33,295 nt of DNA from Thiomargarita sp. (GCA_020721025.1 DYNO01000008.1:1-33295); one strand, 5' to 3'; shown: positions 1 through 7,419, counted from the first letter of the stretch. Notes: a model not told the origin generated them from the sequence alone. A program made the numbers and translations.

Positions 1-206
1 TCAGTTACAGTAGCATCGCTGAAATTCATTTGAAGGAAAATAAGTTAGCAGAAGCCTTAGCGTGGTATCAAAAAGCTCTTGCAATTGCTGAAAAGTTAGC
101 GGCTCTCGATCCGTTAAACCAGACATTTCAAAAAGACTTGAGAATAGACAAGCGTAAAATTGCAGACATTGAAGCGCGGTTGAAGAAGAAGAAAAAATCA
201 AAATGA
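1..206 (+). CDS. Tetratricopeptide repeat protein, C-terminal fragment (cut by window edge)
   Basis: Reading frame 3 is open from the first bases to a TGA at 204-206 and gives about 67 residues. It contains a recognisable TPR helix pair (LAEALAWYQKALAIAEKLAALDP, with the A-x-x-x-Y/F-x-x-A-L spacing and the closing DP), followed by a basic tail of lysines. TPR repeats are protein-interaction scaffolds, so the fragment shows only that this is the end of a repeat protein; partner and role cannot be told. The gene begins outside the window. A palindromic repeat starts nine bases after the stop. Confidence 0.7.
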   Translation, partial: SYSSIAEIHLKENKLAEALAWYQKALAIAEKLAALDPLNQTFQKDLRIDKRKIADIEARLKKKKKSK

Positions 207-214
207 TGGCTGTT

Positions 215-338
215 GTCTGAATCAGAATTTACAGAATTTGAGAATTTTCAGAATGAAAACCAAAACGAGCGGCTGAAAATGAATTGGTTGTTGCCGTTAT
301 TCTGGAAATTCTCAAATTCTGTAAATTCTGATTCAGAC
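215..338. repeat. Palindromic repeat, family A (GTCTGAATC...GATTCAGAC), full copy
   Basis: A 124-bp element with near-perfect terminal inverted arms of about 42 bp. The left arm starts GTCTGAATCAGAATTTACAG and the right arm is its reverse complement with only a few differences. AGAATT recurs every 8-9 bp within each arm. Further full copies lie at 21113-21220 and 32522-32646. No clear target duplication is visible. It has no coding capacity and looks like a MITE or REPIN-type repeat. It ends 34 bp before the parD start codon, so it may carry part of the parDE promoter. Confidence 0.85.
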
Positions 339-372
339 GAAAAATTCTAGTTTTAACAAGGAAAAACTCACC

Positions 373-609
373 ATGAATATCACACTCAATCCTCAAGCAG
401 AAACCTTTGTTCAGCACAAACTCGACTCAGGAAGTTACGACTCGCCCAGCGACCTCATAAACGAAGCTCTGTACCTCATGTCAAAATACGAAAAACGCTT
501 GACTGAACTCAAAACAGAAATTCAAATCGGTATTGAACAAGCCGAACGGGGTGAATGGGTTGATGCAGCAACAATCCTTACCAAATTACAGCAGCGAAGT
601 TTCAAATGA
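373..609 (+). CDS. parD: ParD-type antitoxin (ribbon-helix-helix)
   Basis: This 78-residue protein has the standard ParD layout. An N-terminal ribbon-helix-helix DNA-binding part (MNITLNPQAETFVQHKLDSG, then YDSPSDLINEALYLM) is followed by a charged C-terminal tail that in this family wraps the toxin. Length fits the family. The ATG is preceded by an AAGGAA ribosome-binding site. The last four bases overlap the start of the downstream parE (ATGA junction), the usual arrangement for translational coupling. By family knowledge the protein neutralises ParE and represses its own operon. The promoter must be very short or lie within the palindromic repeat ending at 338. Confidence 0.88.
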   Translation: MNITLNPQAETFVQHKLDSGSYDSPSDLINEALYLMSKYEKRLTELKTEIQIGIEQAERGEWVDAATILTKLQQRSFK

Positions 610-890
610 ATCTCAAATTGACTCAAATCGCTCGTGATGATTTGGAAGAAATTTGGGAGTACATTGCTGCGGAGAATCCCCAAGCGGCGACTCAGGTGAT
701 ACAAAAATTACTGGGAAGTTGCCAATTGTTGGCAGAATATCCGCTGCTGGGACGACAACGAAATGAACTTGCAGACAATTTGCGTAGTTTTCCAGTAAAA
801 AATTACGTCATTTTTTATCGAATCTCTGCGAAAGATTTGGAAGTGATCCGAATTTTAAACGCTGCGCGAGATATTGACAATATTTTTTAA
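606..890 (+). CDS. parE: ParE/RelE-superfamily toxin
   Basis: This 94-residue protein has the compact RelE/ParE fold signatures: an N-terminal helical pair (ARDDLEEIWEYIA...NPQAATQVIQKL), the turn LLAEYPLLGRQRNEL, and the C-terminal strands FPVKNYVIFYRI and EVIRILNAARDIDNIF. ParE members poison DNA gyrase, whereas RelE members cleave mRNA at the ribosome. The RxxxVxxYVIFYR-like strand and the ParD partner favour ParE. It overlaps parD by four bases. A partial copy of palindromic repeat family A lies about 30 bp after the stop, so the module is bracketed by that repeat. Confidence 0.88.
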   Translation: MNLKLTQIARDDLEEIWEYIAAENPQAATQVIQKLLGSCQLLAEYPLLGRQRNELADNLRSFPVKNYVIFYRISAKDLEVIRILNAARDIDNIF

Positions 891-921
891 AATCCAGCTA
901 AGGATTTAACTATCATTTTGG

Positions 922-950
922 CTTTCATTCTGGAAATTCTGATTCAGACA
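922..950. repeat. Partial copy of palindromic repeat family A
   Basis: Only the right-hand end is present (ATTCTGGAAATTCTGATTCAGAC). About 17 bp of the full arm is missing inside it. It lies between parE and the next gene. Confidence 0.6.
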
Positions 951-1016
951 ATCAATCTTGATTCAGATAAAATATAATATGTGACAATGACTTCCACCCC
1001 ACCAAAGGAATAACCG

Positions 1017-2543
1017 ATGTCCAGCATAAAATCCCTCACTACCCGTTTCATTTACCCATTTTTCTACACCCAAAACGCTACCCTATCCACGCTCACTTTC
1101 AGAGAAAAAACCGTCTGGCAACCCGTCCAACAACCCAAAGAATTCTATCGCCAAGAAATTCTCCAAGGGTTAGAAAACTTTATCTTCGGCGACCCACACA
1201 CCCCCCAATATTTCACGGTCAATCCAGAACTGGCTAACCAATGGTTCGGTCGAGAACTTCACGTCCGCTTCGGTGTCAAATTCGGTGACAAAACCGATCC
1301 CAAAGAATCCTTTTCAGCCAAACTCAGTTCCCACGCTGCCATTGAAATTTTCCTGTCCCCACAAGGTGGCGTTGGTATCCTCTCGATTCCGCTCGAAGCC
1401 ATTGCCATTGAAGACAAACCTGCTGCAAAACGCTTCAACTATCGCCTGTCGCAACATCTGCCCGCAAAAATTCCGCAACTTTTCCTCCCTCAACCCGAAA
1501 ACGCGCATCACATTTCCACACCGCCCGCGCCAGACAGCCCCTTGACCGAACGACTGGGCAAACGTGGGGGAGAATTTACGCTGATCGAATTACGAGATTT
1601 TCTCCTAAGTTCCTTGCAGATCACGCCCATTCAAGAACAATTCTCAATTTATAGCGTCGTCCAGTTTGAAGAATGCGAATTCAGCGAAACCACCCATACC
1701 GATGTTTTCCCGCTACTGGTCAGCATGAGCCATGTCGAAGAACCGCACCACGTTGGCAGTTCAGACATTCCTTACATTCGACTCAATTCACATCATTGGA
1801 GTGGTGTTGGAACATTGGGCGCGGTGCATTTTGTCGCTGATCAAGCAGAAGATATTACATTCAATCAACAACGCATTCCCACCGTATTCAATAAATATTT
1901 CCTGCCATATTTAGCTGCTCTACTGCAACGACTTATTTTACAACACATTTTGAAACAAGCCCAGCAAAATTCTAAACGAGAGCAAGACGCGGCAACCTCT
2001 GCCACCTCTGCCACCCATCTGCAACAGCTTCACAATAAAATGTTAGATTTCATGTTAAACAACTATTTAAGTGAAGTCAGCAGTCGCGAAGTGATTAATC
2101 AATATTACGAATTGGCAAAACGTGGATTACGGGTTGAGCAGTCATTTGAAGTATTGCGCCGCGCCCTACATGATGCTGATTTCAAAGAAGATATGAAATT
2201 TCAGTGTCAATCAACTGACAAAAACCAAGATCATCTCAATCAATTGGTGGCAATGCAGCGCAAAATTGAGTGGCTTGAAGTCTTTTTTGCATCCTACTAC
2301 GCGGGGGCTTTGGCACACTATGTCAGTGCTGGTTGGTTCGGACACTGGTTTGCAAGTGCAAGTACGTTGATCTGGGCTTTCTTTGGAGGCGGGATTGCAT
2401 TATGGTTACTCAAACCTTGGTCACATGAACATCATGATAAATCGAAGAAAATGCTTATTTGGGCATTTATTTTAATCGTAGTGGCATTGGCGATTTGGTT
2501 ATCTGTGGGATTTTGCTGTTATTATAAAGCTCACCATCAGTAA
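1017..2543 (+). CDS. Unrecognised protein with two C-terminal membrane helices
   Basis: I do not recognise this 508-residue protein. The ATG has an AAAGGA ribosome-binding site. Residues 1 to about 300 look soluble, rich in strands and without a signal peptide. Residues about 310-420 are mainly helical and charged (a run of glutamines, then LHNKMLDFMLNNYLSEVSS and MQRKIEWLEVFFASYY). Two strongly hydrophobic helices follow near the end, around ASASTLIWAFFGGGIALWLL and MLIWAFILIVVALAIWL, with a short basic loop between them. A large cytosolic part, a long helix and a terminal helix pair recall the layout of CorA-type channels, but the GMN signature is absent, so that is only a resemblance. Its stop codon lies inside a large palindrome. 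Confidence 0.8.
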   Translation: MSSIKSLTTRFIYPFFYTQNATLSTLTFREKTVWQPVQQPKEFYRQEILQGLENFIFGDPHTPQYFTVNPELANQWFGRELHVRFGVKFGDKTDPKESFSAKLSSHAAIEIFLSPQGGVGILSIPLEAIAIEDKPAAKRFNYRLSQHLPAKIPQLFLPQPENAHHISTPPAPDSPLTERLGKRGGEFTLIELRDFLLSSLQITPIQEQFSIYSVVQFEECEFSETTHTDVFPLLVSMSHVEEPHHVGSSDIPYIRLNSHHWSGVGTLGAVHFVADQAEDITFNQQRIPTVFNKYFLPYLAALLQRLILQHILKQAQQNSKREQDAATSATSATHLQQLHNKMLDFMLNNYLSEVSSREVINQYYELAKRGLRVEQSFEVLRRALHDADFKEDMKFQCQSTDKNQDHLNQLVAMQRKIEWLEVFFASYYAGALAHYVSAGWFGHWFASASTLIWAFFGGGIALWLLKPWSHEHHDKSKKMLIWAFILIVVALAIWLSVGFCCYYKAHHQ

Positions 2544-2636
2544 GCGTAGGGTGCATAAACGAAGCGTCATACACCTTTGTGAATTTAAACATTTTGGTGC
2601 ATGACACTGCATTTATGCTCCCTACGCTTACTGATG
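2535..2636. repeat. Large palindrome between convergent genes, possible bidirectional terminator
   Basis: Two 41-nt arms (2535-2575 and 2596-2636) are inverted copies with a few mismatches; each contains CATCAGTAAGCGTAGGG, forward or reversed. The loop is 20 nt. The left arm includes the last codons and stop of the upstream gene, and the right arm ends 16 bp before the stop of pykA on the other strand. A transcript from either side would form a long hairpin. No clear T-run follows, so termination is inferred. The sequence resembles dispersed palindromes rather than a classic terminator. Confidence 0.75.
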
Positions 2637-2652
2637 TATTTTAAAAACTAAC

Positions 2653-4077
2653 TCAAACACAAATAATTTTCATTGAGTTAGAACCGCCTGAAATACCACT
2701 TAAATCGCCCTTAGTGATAATGACCAAATCGCCCTGACTGACGGCACCGCATCGCAACAAAGTGTTGATAATTTCTTGATTGGCATGAGCCGAATCGGTG
2801 AGCATCACGTCAAAATCCACCGGATACACGCCACGATACAGCGTTACCTTGCTACAGGTACTCGGCAAGCGCGAAAAAGCAAAAATGGGAATGCCGGAAC
2901 AAATTCGAGACATCCACAAGGGAGTTGAACCTGATTCGGTCAGTGCCGCGACCGCCTTCACATTGAGCAAATGATTCGCGGTGTACATCGTAGCCATCGC
3001 GATTGCTTCATCAATCCGCCCAAATTGGCTGGTCATGCGGTGATCAGAAATTTTGGATTCGGGTTGATGTTCTGCTTCCCGACACACCCGATCCATCGCT
3101 TTCACCACTTCTTCCGGGTATTTTCCCGCTGCGGTTTCTGCCGATAACATCACTGCATCCGAGCCATCAAACACGGCATTTGCCACATCCGACACTTCAG
3201 CACGCGTGGGAATCGGATTTTCAATCATGGTTTCCATCATCTGCGTCGCGGTAATCACGCCCTTGTTTAATTCACGCGCTTGACGAATCAACCGTTTTTG
3301 AATCGAGGGCAGGGCAGCATATCCAACTTCTACCCCCAAATCTCCCCGCGCCACCATGATCGCATCGGCAGCCTTGATGATGGATTCGGCATGATCTAGG
3401 GCTTCCGTCCGCTCAATTTTGGCAATTACGCCCCCGCTCCCGCCTCCCATTTGCAACAGACGACGCGCTTGATGGACATCTTCCGCAGTACGCACAAAAG
3501 AAACTGCAATATAATCCACTTGCCATGCCGCAGCTAGGACAATATCGCTTTTGTCTTTATGGGTGAGTGCCGCAGCAGATAAGCCTCCGCCCTGTAAATT
3601 GATGCCCTTGTTATTGGATAGTACCCCGCCAGCTAACACCGTACAACGAATTTCTGTGCTCACAATTTTGTTGATTTTTAAAGAAATTCTGCCATCATCC
3701 AGCGACAGTACATCATTTGGCTTCACATCGGTCAACAGTTGTTTGTAGGCAATTCCAACCCGTTCTTGAGTGCCTTGATCGCTGGGCAATGCGGCATCTA
3801 AAATAAAGGGATCGCCATTGTTTAACACAATTTTGTCATTCACAAAGCGTTCAATCCGAATTTTCGGTCCCTGCAAATCAGCAATCACTCCGATAGTGCG
3901 TCCCAAGGCACGCGCCCGTTCTCGCAACAAATCCAGTCGTGCTTTGTGAGTTTCTGGGGTTTGATGCGAAAAATTCAAACGCACCACGTCCACGCCGGCG
4001 ATCAAAATTTTATCTAACATCTGAGGATCGTCGGTCGCGGGGCCCAACGTCGCAATAATCTTGGTTCTTCTAAACAT
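2653..4077 (-). CDS. pykA: Pyruvate kinase
   Basis: Catalyses the last step of glycolysis, phosphoenolpyruvate plus ADP to pyruvate plus ATP, in the cytoplasm. At 474 residues it matches the bacterial enzyme. The N-terminus has RTKIIATLGPAT and VVRLNFSHQ. The active-site block around residues 215-250 has AKIERTEAL and IMVARGDLGVE, followed by ITATQMMETM, PTRAEVSDVANAV and DAVMLSAETAAGKYP. The C-terminal domain (from about 360) carries a regulatory-type fold ending KGDLSG. The start is the ATG just before RRTKII, the usual N-terminus. A sigma-70-like promoter lies 45-73 bp upstream, so it is probably transcribed alone. PykA rather than PykF is a judgement from overall look. Confidence 0.95.
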   Translation of the reverse strand: MFRRTKIIATLGPATDDPQMLDKILIAGVDVVRLNFSHQTPETHKARLDLLRERARALGRTIGVIADLQGPKIRIERFVNDKIVLNNGDPFILDAALPSDQGTQERVGIAYKQLLTDVKPNDVLSLDDGRISLKINKIVSTEIRCTVLAGGVLSNNKGINLQGGGLSAAALTHKDKSDIVLAAAWQVDYIAVSFVRTAEDVHQARRLLQMGGGSGGVIAKIERTEALDHAESIIKAADAIMVARGDLGVEVGYAALPSIQKRLIRQARELNKGVITATQMMETMIENPIPTRAEVSDVANAVFDGSDAVMLSAETAAGKYPEEVVKAMDRVCREAEHQPESKISDHRMTSQFGRIDEAIAMATMYTANHLLNVKAVAALTESGSTPLWMSRICSGIPIFAFSRLPSTCSKVTLYRGVYPVDFDVMLTDSAHANQEIINTLLRCGAVSQGDLVIITKGDLSGISGGSNSMKIICV

Positions 4078-4121
4078 GGATAACTCATTGGAGTGGTTAA
4101 AAGAAATTTTTTGTCCGCGCT

Positions 4122-4150
4122 ACTGTACCGATCTCATGTTACATCGTCAA
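4122..4150 (-). promoter_or_regulatory. Probable sigma-70 promoter of pykA
   Basis: Read on the minus strand, TTGACG (4145-4150) is separated by exactly 17 bp from TACAGT (4122-4127), which lies 45 bp upstream of the pykA start codon. Position and spacing are good, but the -10 matches consensus at only four of six bases. Confidence 0.5.
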
Positions 4151-4199
4151 GTATTTATCCGAATTTAACACGCAACCGGGTTTTTAAACTGACCACAGA

Positions 4200-5813
4200 T
4201 CAACGATTTTTAAACAAAGCCGCTTGTAACAACGATTGAGTATAAGGATGTTGCGGATTGGTAAAGATATGTTCTGTACTGCCCTGTTCAATCAATTTCC
4301 CCGTTTGCATCACGATTAAACGATGCGCCATCGCTCGCACTACTTTTAAATCATGGGTGATAAACAGATAACTGATGTTATGCTTCACTTGCAATTTTCT
4401 CAACAATTCAAGCACTTGTTTTTGCACTGAGACATCCAACGCGCTGGTCGGTTCGTCCAATAAAATCAATTTGGGTTCTAAAATTACCACGCGCGCAATT
4501 GCAATGCGTTGGCGTTGTCCCCCAGAAAATTCATGCGGATATCGCCACAACATCGTTTCGTCTAAACCCACTTCCCGCAACACTTTGACAATTTTTTCAC
4601 GACGTTGCAGCCGATTGAGTTTGGGAAAATGGATTTTCAACCCTTCACCGACAATTTCTTCCACCGTCATGCGCGGCGATAGTGAGGAATAGGGGTCTTG
4701 AAATACCACTTGAAATTCTTTGCGTAGCGGGCGTAATTCACGGGAACGCAGTTGATCTAACCGTTTGCTATCAAAGACAATTTCACCTTCACACCCTTGC
4801 AAACGTAACAAACACATTCCCAGTGTCGTTTTGCCGGAGCCGGATTCTCCAACAATTCCCAAGGTTTCACCGGGATAAAGTGCAACATCGACTCTATCGA
4901 CTGCCTTGATATTACTCACAATTCGCTTAAAAATGATTCCTTGCTTGACGGGAAAATGACAAAAAATTTGTTTGCCAGACAACAACGGCTTATCTTTTTG
5001 AGAAATCGCGCCCTTAATCAAACGCTTGGGTTCACTATCAAGCAAATGTTTGGTGTAAGCATGGCGGGGATGTCGAAATAAATCATGAACTCCCGCTTGT
5101 TCAACAATAATTCCCTTTTGCATCACACAGATACGTTCGGCAAAGCGTTTGACCAAGTTTAAATCGTGGGTGATCAACAACACTGCCATACCGAATTCTT
5201 TTTGCATTTGCTCAAGTAATTCAATAATCTGCAACTGAATTGTCACATCTAAGGCGGTGGTCGGTTCGTCAGCGATCAGCAACTTGGGACGACATGCCAA
5301 TGCCATCGCAATCATCACGCGTTGCCGCTGTCCACCAGAAAGCATGTGGGGATAGGCTTCAAAACGTTTCTCAGGCTCAGGAATTCCCGTGAGTCGCAAC
5401 AGCTCAAGCATCTGGTTGCGCGCCGCGGAACGACTCATGCCTTCGTGCAATAACAGCGGTTCAATCAATTGGTTACCGATGGGATAGACTGGATTGAGCG
5501 AGGTCATCGGCTCTTGAAAGATCATCGAAATTTCTTTGCCCCGTACCTTGCGTAATCGCGCCTGACTGACTTGTAATAAATTTTCGCTTTGAAATTCTAT
5601 CTGACCACTGGGATAATAAACTTGTTGTGGATCATGGAGTTGTAGGATTGACAATGCGGTGACCGATTTACCGGAACCTGACTCACCAACGAGGGCTAAT
5701 TTTTCACCGGGTTGAATATGAAAGCTAATTTGATGAACGACTTCTGTCGATGGTTCGGCGCGCCGTCCAAATGTCACTGATAAATCTTTGATACTTAACA
5801 ACGGTTTGAGCAT
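4200..5813 (-). CDS. yejF: YejF-type ABC transporter ATPase with two nucleotide-binding domains
   Basis: A fused double ATPase of the oligopeptide/microcin C importer family, energising uptake of peptides through inner-membrane permeases. Both halves are complete: Walker A GESGSGKS near residue 43, signature LSGGQRQR, Walker B LLIADEPTTALD; then Walker A GESGSGKT near residue 323, signature FSGGQRQR and LILLDEPTSALD. The C-terminal part of each half has the oligopeptide-family extension (HPRHAYTKHLL and NPQHPYTQSLL). I chose the ATG at 5811-5813 (MLKPLLSIKDLSV), giving 537 residues, because that matches the family N-terminus; a TTG at 5871-5873 would add 20 residues. The permeases and binding protein (yejA, B, E) are not in the window. 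It follows three small genes on the same strand. Confidence 0.9.
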   Translation of the reverse strand: MLKPLLSIKDLSVTFGRRAEPSTEVVHQISFHIQPGEKLALVGESGSGKSVTALSILQLHDPQQVYYPSGQIEFQSENLLQVSQARLRKVRGKEISMIFQEPMTSLNPVYPIGNQLIEPLLLHEGMSRSAARNQMLELLRLTGIPEPEKRFEAYPHMLSGGQRQRVMIAMALACRPKLLIADEPTTALDVTIQLQIIELLEQMQKEFGMAVLLITHDLNLVKRFAERICVMQKGIIVEQAGVHDLFRHPRHAYTKHLLDSEPKRLIKGAISQKDKPLLSGKQIFCHFPVKQGIIFKRIVSNIKAVDRVDVALYPGETLGIVGESGSGKTTLGMCLLRLQGCEGEIVFDSKRLDQLRSRELRPLRKEFQVVFQDPYSSLSPRMTVEEIVGEGLKIHFPKLNRLQRREKIVKVLREVGLDETMLWRYPHEFSGGQRQRIAIARVVILEPKLILLDEPTSALDVSVQKQVLELLRKLQVKHNISYLFITHDLKVVRAMAHRLIVMQTGKLIEQGSTEHIFTNPQHPYTQSLLQAALFKNR

Positions 5814-5876
5814 GTGAAAATTCCCATGACGAGTCAGATTTTTTACACAGGTATCAAGATGTGATTGATTCAATTT

Positions 5877-6317
5877 TTAGGATGAGATTTTTTTCTTCAT
5901 CGGCTTGACCAAATCACCCACTTTAACATCTTTCAATGGAACGACTTGTGGTGGAGATTCTTCAATAATTTCGTCTTCTCTTGAAAAATTTAGGATATCG
6001 TTCCGCTTGATGATTCTTTTTCTAGGGGGATAATATTCCGCTGACACCAAGGTCGTCGTTTTTTCTTGAATATGTTTTGGTTTAGCAATACCTTTGACAA
6101 TTTCCAGTTTTCCGAGATTTTCCCCGGTGTCTGGATCAAACAATTCTTCACCGATTGCATAAATTAGAAATCGATCATTGGGAGAAATACCGTCATTATC
6201 TCCCTTATTAATCACGACTTCATCGTCATCATAACCTCTGTCAATAACATACAGCACTTTTCCAAAAACAGCACCAATATTGACTTTTTCCACATCCTTC
6301 ACATTTTGAGCGTTCAT
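5877..6317 (-). CDS. Small protein with FlgT-C-like beta domain, unknown role
   Basis: This 146-residue soluble protein has no signal peptide. Residues about 12-90 (VFGKVLYVIDRGYDDDEVVINKG, DGISPNDRFLIYAIGEELFDP, TGENLGKLEIVKG) resemble the small beta domain seen at the FlgT C-terminus and in other proteins with the pattern VxINxGxxDGIxxGDxF. The C-terminal 40 residues are charged and end KPMKKKISS. The gene overlaps the upstream membrane-protein gene by four bases (ATGA), so the two are probably translated together. No function can be assigned. Confidence 0.75.
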   Translation of the reverse strand: MNAQNVKDVEKVNIGAVFGKVLYVIDRGYDDDEVVINKGDNDGISPNDRFLIYAIGEELFDPDTGENLGKLEIVKGIAKPKHIQEKTTTLVSAEYYPPRKRIIKRNDILNFSREDEIIEESPPQVVPLKDVKVGDLVKPMKKKISS

Positions 6318-6820
6318 TCAATGACCTCAATGTTTACATATCGACGAGATAACACAGTTTTAAATATCAAGGTGTTACGAATTTTTGGCGAGAGTTTTTC
6401 ATCTTCTTTGTTGATAAATTTGATAATTTGTATTTGAATCATTCCATTTTCTTGGATATTGAGCACGTAACCAATTGCGATAGGTTCTTCATATCCACTT
6501 TTATTTTTATAAATGGATAGAAACGATTCAGACGAAAGATTCATGTCTGTTTTTATGATAAGTATCTGTTTATTAGCGATATAGTCTATAATTTTTGTTT
6601 CTCCTGGATATTTTTTAAAAGTGGCGATGGCAAGAATTATTTTCATTAAGATGATTCCAACGGTCAGCGACAACCAGATACAAAATAGCAACCATTTGAT
6701 TGATATCATGGCATTAATATCAATAAACAAGGAAACGATGGTGGAAAGAACGCTAATGACTGTAATTGCAATGTAAAAACCTTCATTCCATAAAATTTGC
6801 TTAAATAACTTGAAGATCAT
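6314..6820 (-). CDS. Small membrane protein of unknown function
   Basis: The 168-residue product has two hydrophobic helices near the N-terminus (about residues 16-34, FYIAITVISVLSTIVSLFI, and 43-68, WLLFCIWLSLTVGIILMKII). A predicted strand-rich soluble domain of about 95 residues with alternating hydrophobic and charged positions follows (IDYIANKQILIIKTDM, GYVLNIQENGMIQIQIIKF, RRYVNIEVIE). It is coupled by a four-base overlap to the following FlgT-C-like gene and starts seven bases after the preceding short reading frame. No family recognised. Confidence 0.75.
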   Translation of the reverse strand: MIFKLFKQILWNEGFYIAITVISVLSTIVSLFIDINAMISIKWLLFCIWLSLTVGIILMKIILAIATFKKYPGETKIIDYIANKQILIIKTDMNLSSESFLSIYKNKSGYEEPIAIGYVLNIQENGMIQIQIIKFINKEDEKLSPKIRNTLIFKTVLSRRYVNIEVIE

Positions 6821-6827
6821 GCTTGAC

Positions 6828-6986
6828 TCACAATTTTAAAATGGAATAAGGACAATCTTGAGGAAAAACGTTCAATTTGGTTTCCTCCATTGCTAATTTT
6901 AGCGCATTTGGATAAGCCTGTTGAGTATATTCAGATGATTGATTTTCGCGCTTGTTGGACACAAATGTGATTTCGGTGAAACGCAT
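6828..6986 (-). pseudogene. Probable 5'-truncated gene remnant at the junction with a repeated element
   Basis: The reading frame is open up to an ATG at 7068-7070, but everything upstream of about 6990 lies in the repeated element (first copy). Native sequence can therefore start no earlier than MRFTEITFVSNKRE at 6986. The remaining 52 residues end CPYSILKL. No ribosome-binding site precedes that ATG. It sits seven bases before the next gene on the same strand, as an operon member would. The simplest reading is a gene that lost its front half when the element arrived. It could also be a chance frame. Confidence 0.4.
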
Positions 6987-6993
6987 CAAAGGG

Positions 6994-7022
6994 TTGACAA
7001 CTATCACTGGTTTTATTATCAT
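6994..7022 (+). promoter_or_regulatory. Near-consensus sigma-70 promoter of repeat element copy 1
   Basis: TTGACA (6994-6999), a 17-bp spacer, then TATCAT (7017-7022). The same two boxes with the same spacing are kept in copy 2 although the spacer has changed at several positions. It points into the element, predicting a start near 7029. Confidence 0.7.
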
Positions 7023-7028
7023 CGGTAA

Positions 7029-7381
7029 CAGTTTGTTATTGATTACAATCGATTTAACATTGTATTTCAAGTATTAAGCATGTGGTAATGGACTACGTTT
7101 TATAAAAAACAAATGTGTTTTACGGTGAGAACCAAGCCTATGATGGTATTGTTTACAAACGTAGTCCCGTGATTTAACGACATAAATAGATATAGTTGTT
7201 AAAACTATAAAGCTTGTTCCTACGAAAGTAGGAGTCCACGACACGATCCGGCGGGACTCTAAATGCACGTAAGAAAACTAACCGGGTGGAAGCGGGTCTA
7301 AGACTTAAGCAATCAAGCAGTTGTGTTGACGACGTGAGAATTATTCGCACATCTCCTCGTGTTAATGTTTATTAACTTTTT
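7029..7381 (+). ncRNA. Candidate structured RNA, copy 1 (about 353 nt)
   Basis: Predicted from promoter to terminator inside the repeated element. Stems visible by eye: GGACTACGTTT (7090-7100) with AAACGTAGTCC (7157-7167); TTTAACGAC (7173-7181) with GTTGTTAAA (7195-7203); TCCTAC-GAAA-GTAGGA (7218-7233), a perfect hairpin with a GNRA tetraloop; AGTCC (7233-7237) with GGACT (7254-7258); CACGT (7266-7270) with ACGTG (7332-7336), enclosing a segment that differs from copy 2; and GTG-A-GAA with TTC-G-CAC just before the terminator. Between the copies, changes in the TTTAACRAC stem turn A-U or U-A pairs into G-U pairs, so pairing is kept. I do not recognise the family; HEARO/omega RNA is one thing to test. 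Transcription is inferred, not seen. Confidence 0.5.
7361..7381 (+). terminator. Hairpin and T-run ending repeat element copy 1
   Basis: GTTAAT-GTTT-ATTAAC followed by TTTTT. Copy 2 has the equivalent hairpin with one U-A pair changed to U-G. The stem is AT-rich and short, so its strength is uncertain. Confidence 0.55.
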
Positions 7382-7419
7382 AGGAACGGTGGAATTGATT
7401 GCAAGGATAAAAGAGTTAT

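Larger units (their letters stand above)
6990..7384 (+). repeat. Duplicated ~390-bp non-coding element, copy 1
   Basis: This block is repeated at 24204-24588 in the same orientation relative to its own promoter, with high similarity by eye and mostly transition differences. It begins AGGGTTGACAACTATCAC and ends CTTTTTAGGA(A/T)CGG; flanking sequence outside those points is unrelated. No transposase or long reading frame is present, and there is no clear terminal inverted repeat. It contains a promoter, several conserved hairpins and a terminator, described as separate entries. It may be a mobile RNA gene, a truncated insertion sequence keeping its RNA part, or an unusual dispersed repeat. Confidence 0.85.

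Noticed and set aside
215..338. Regular AGAATT spacing suggesting a CRISPR-like array
   Set aside because: The units are only 8-9 bp, have no spacers and are arranged as two inverted arms, so this is a palindromic repeat.
7074..7268. 64-residue minus-strand frame in the repeated element
   Set aside because: It runs through the structured RNA in the opposite direction and has no start signal.
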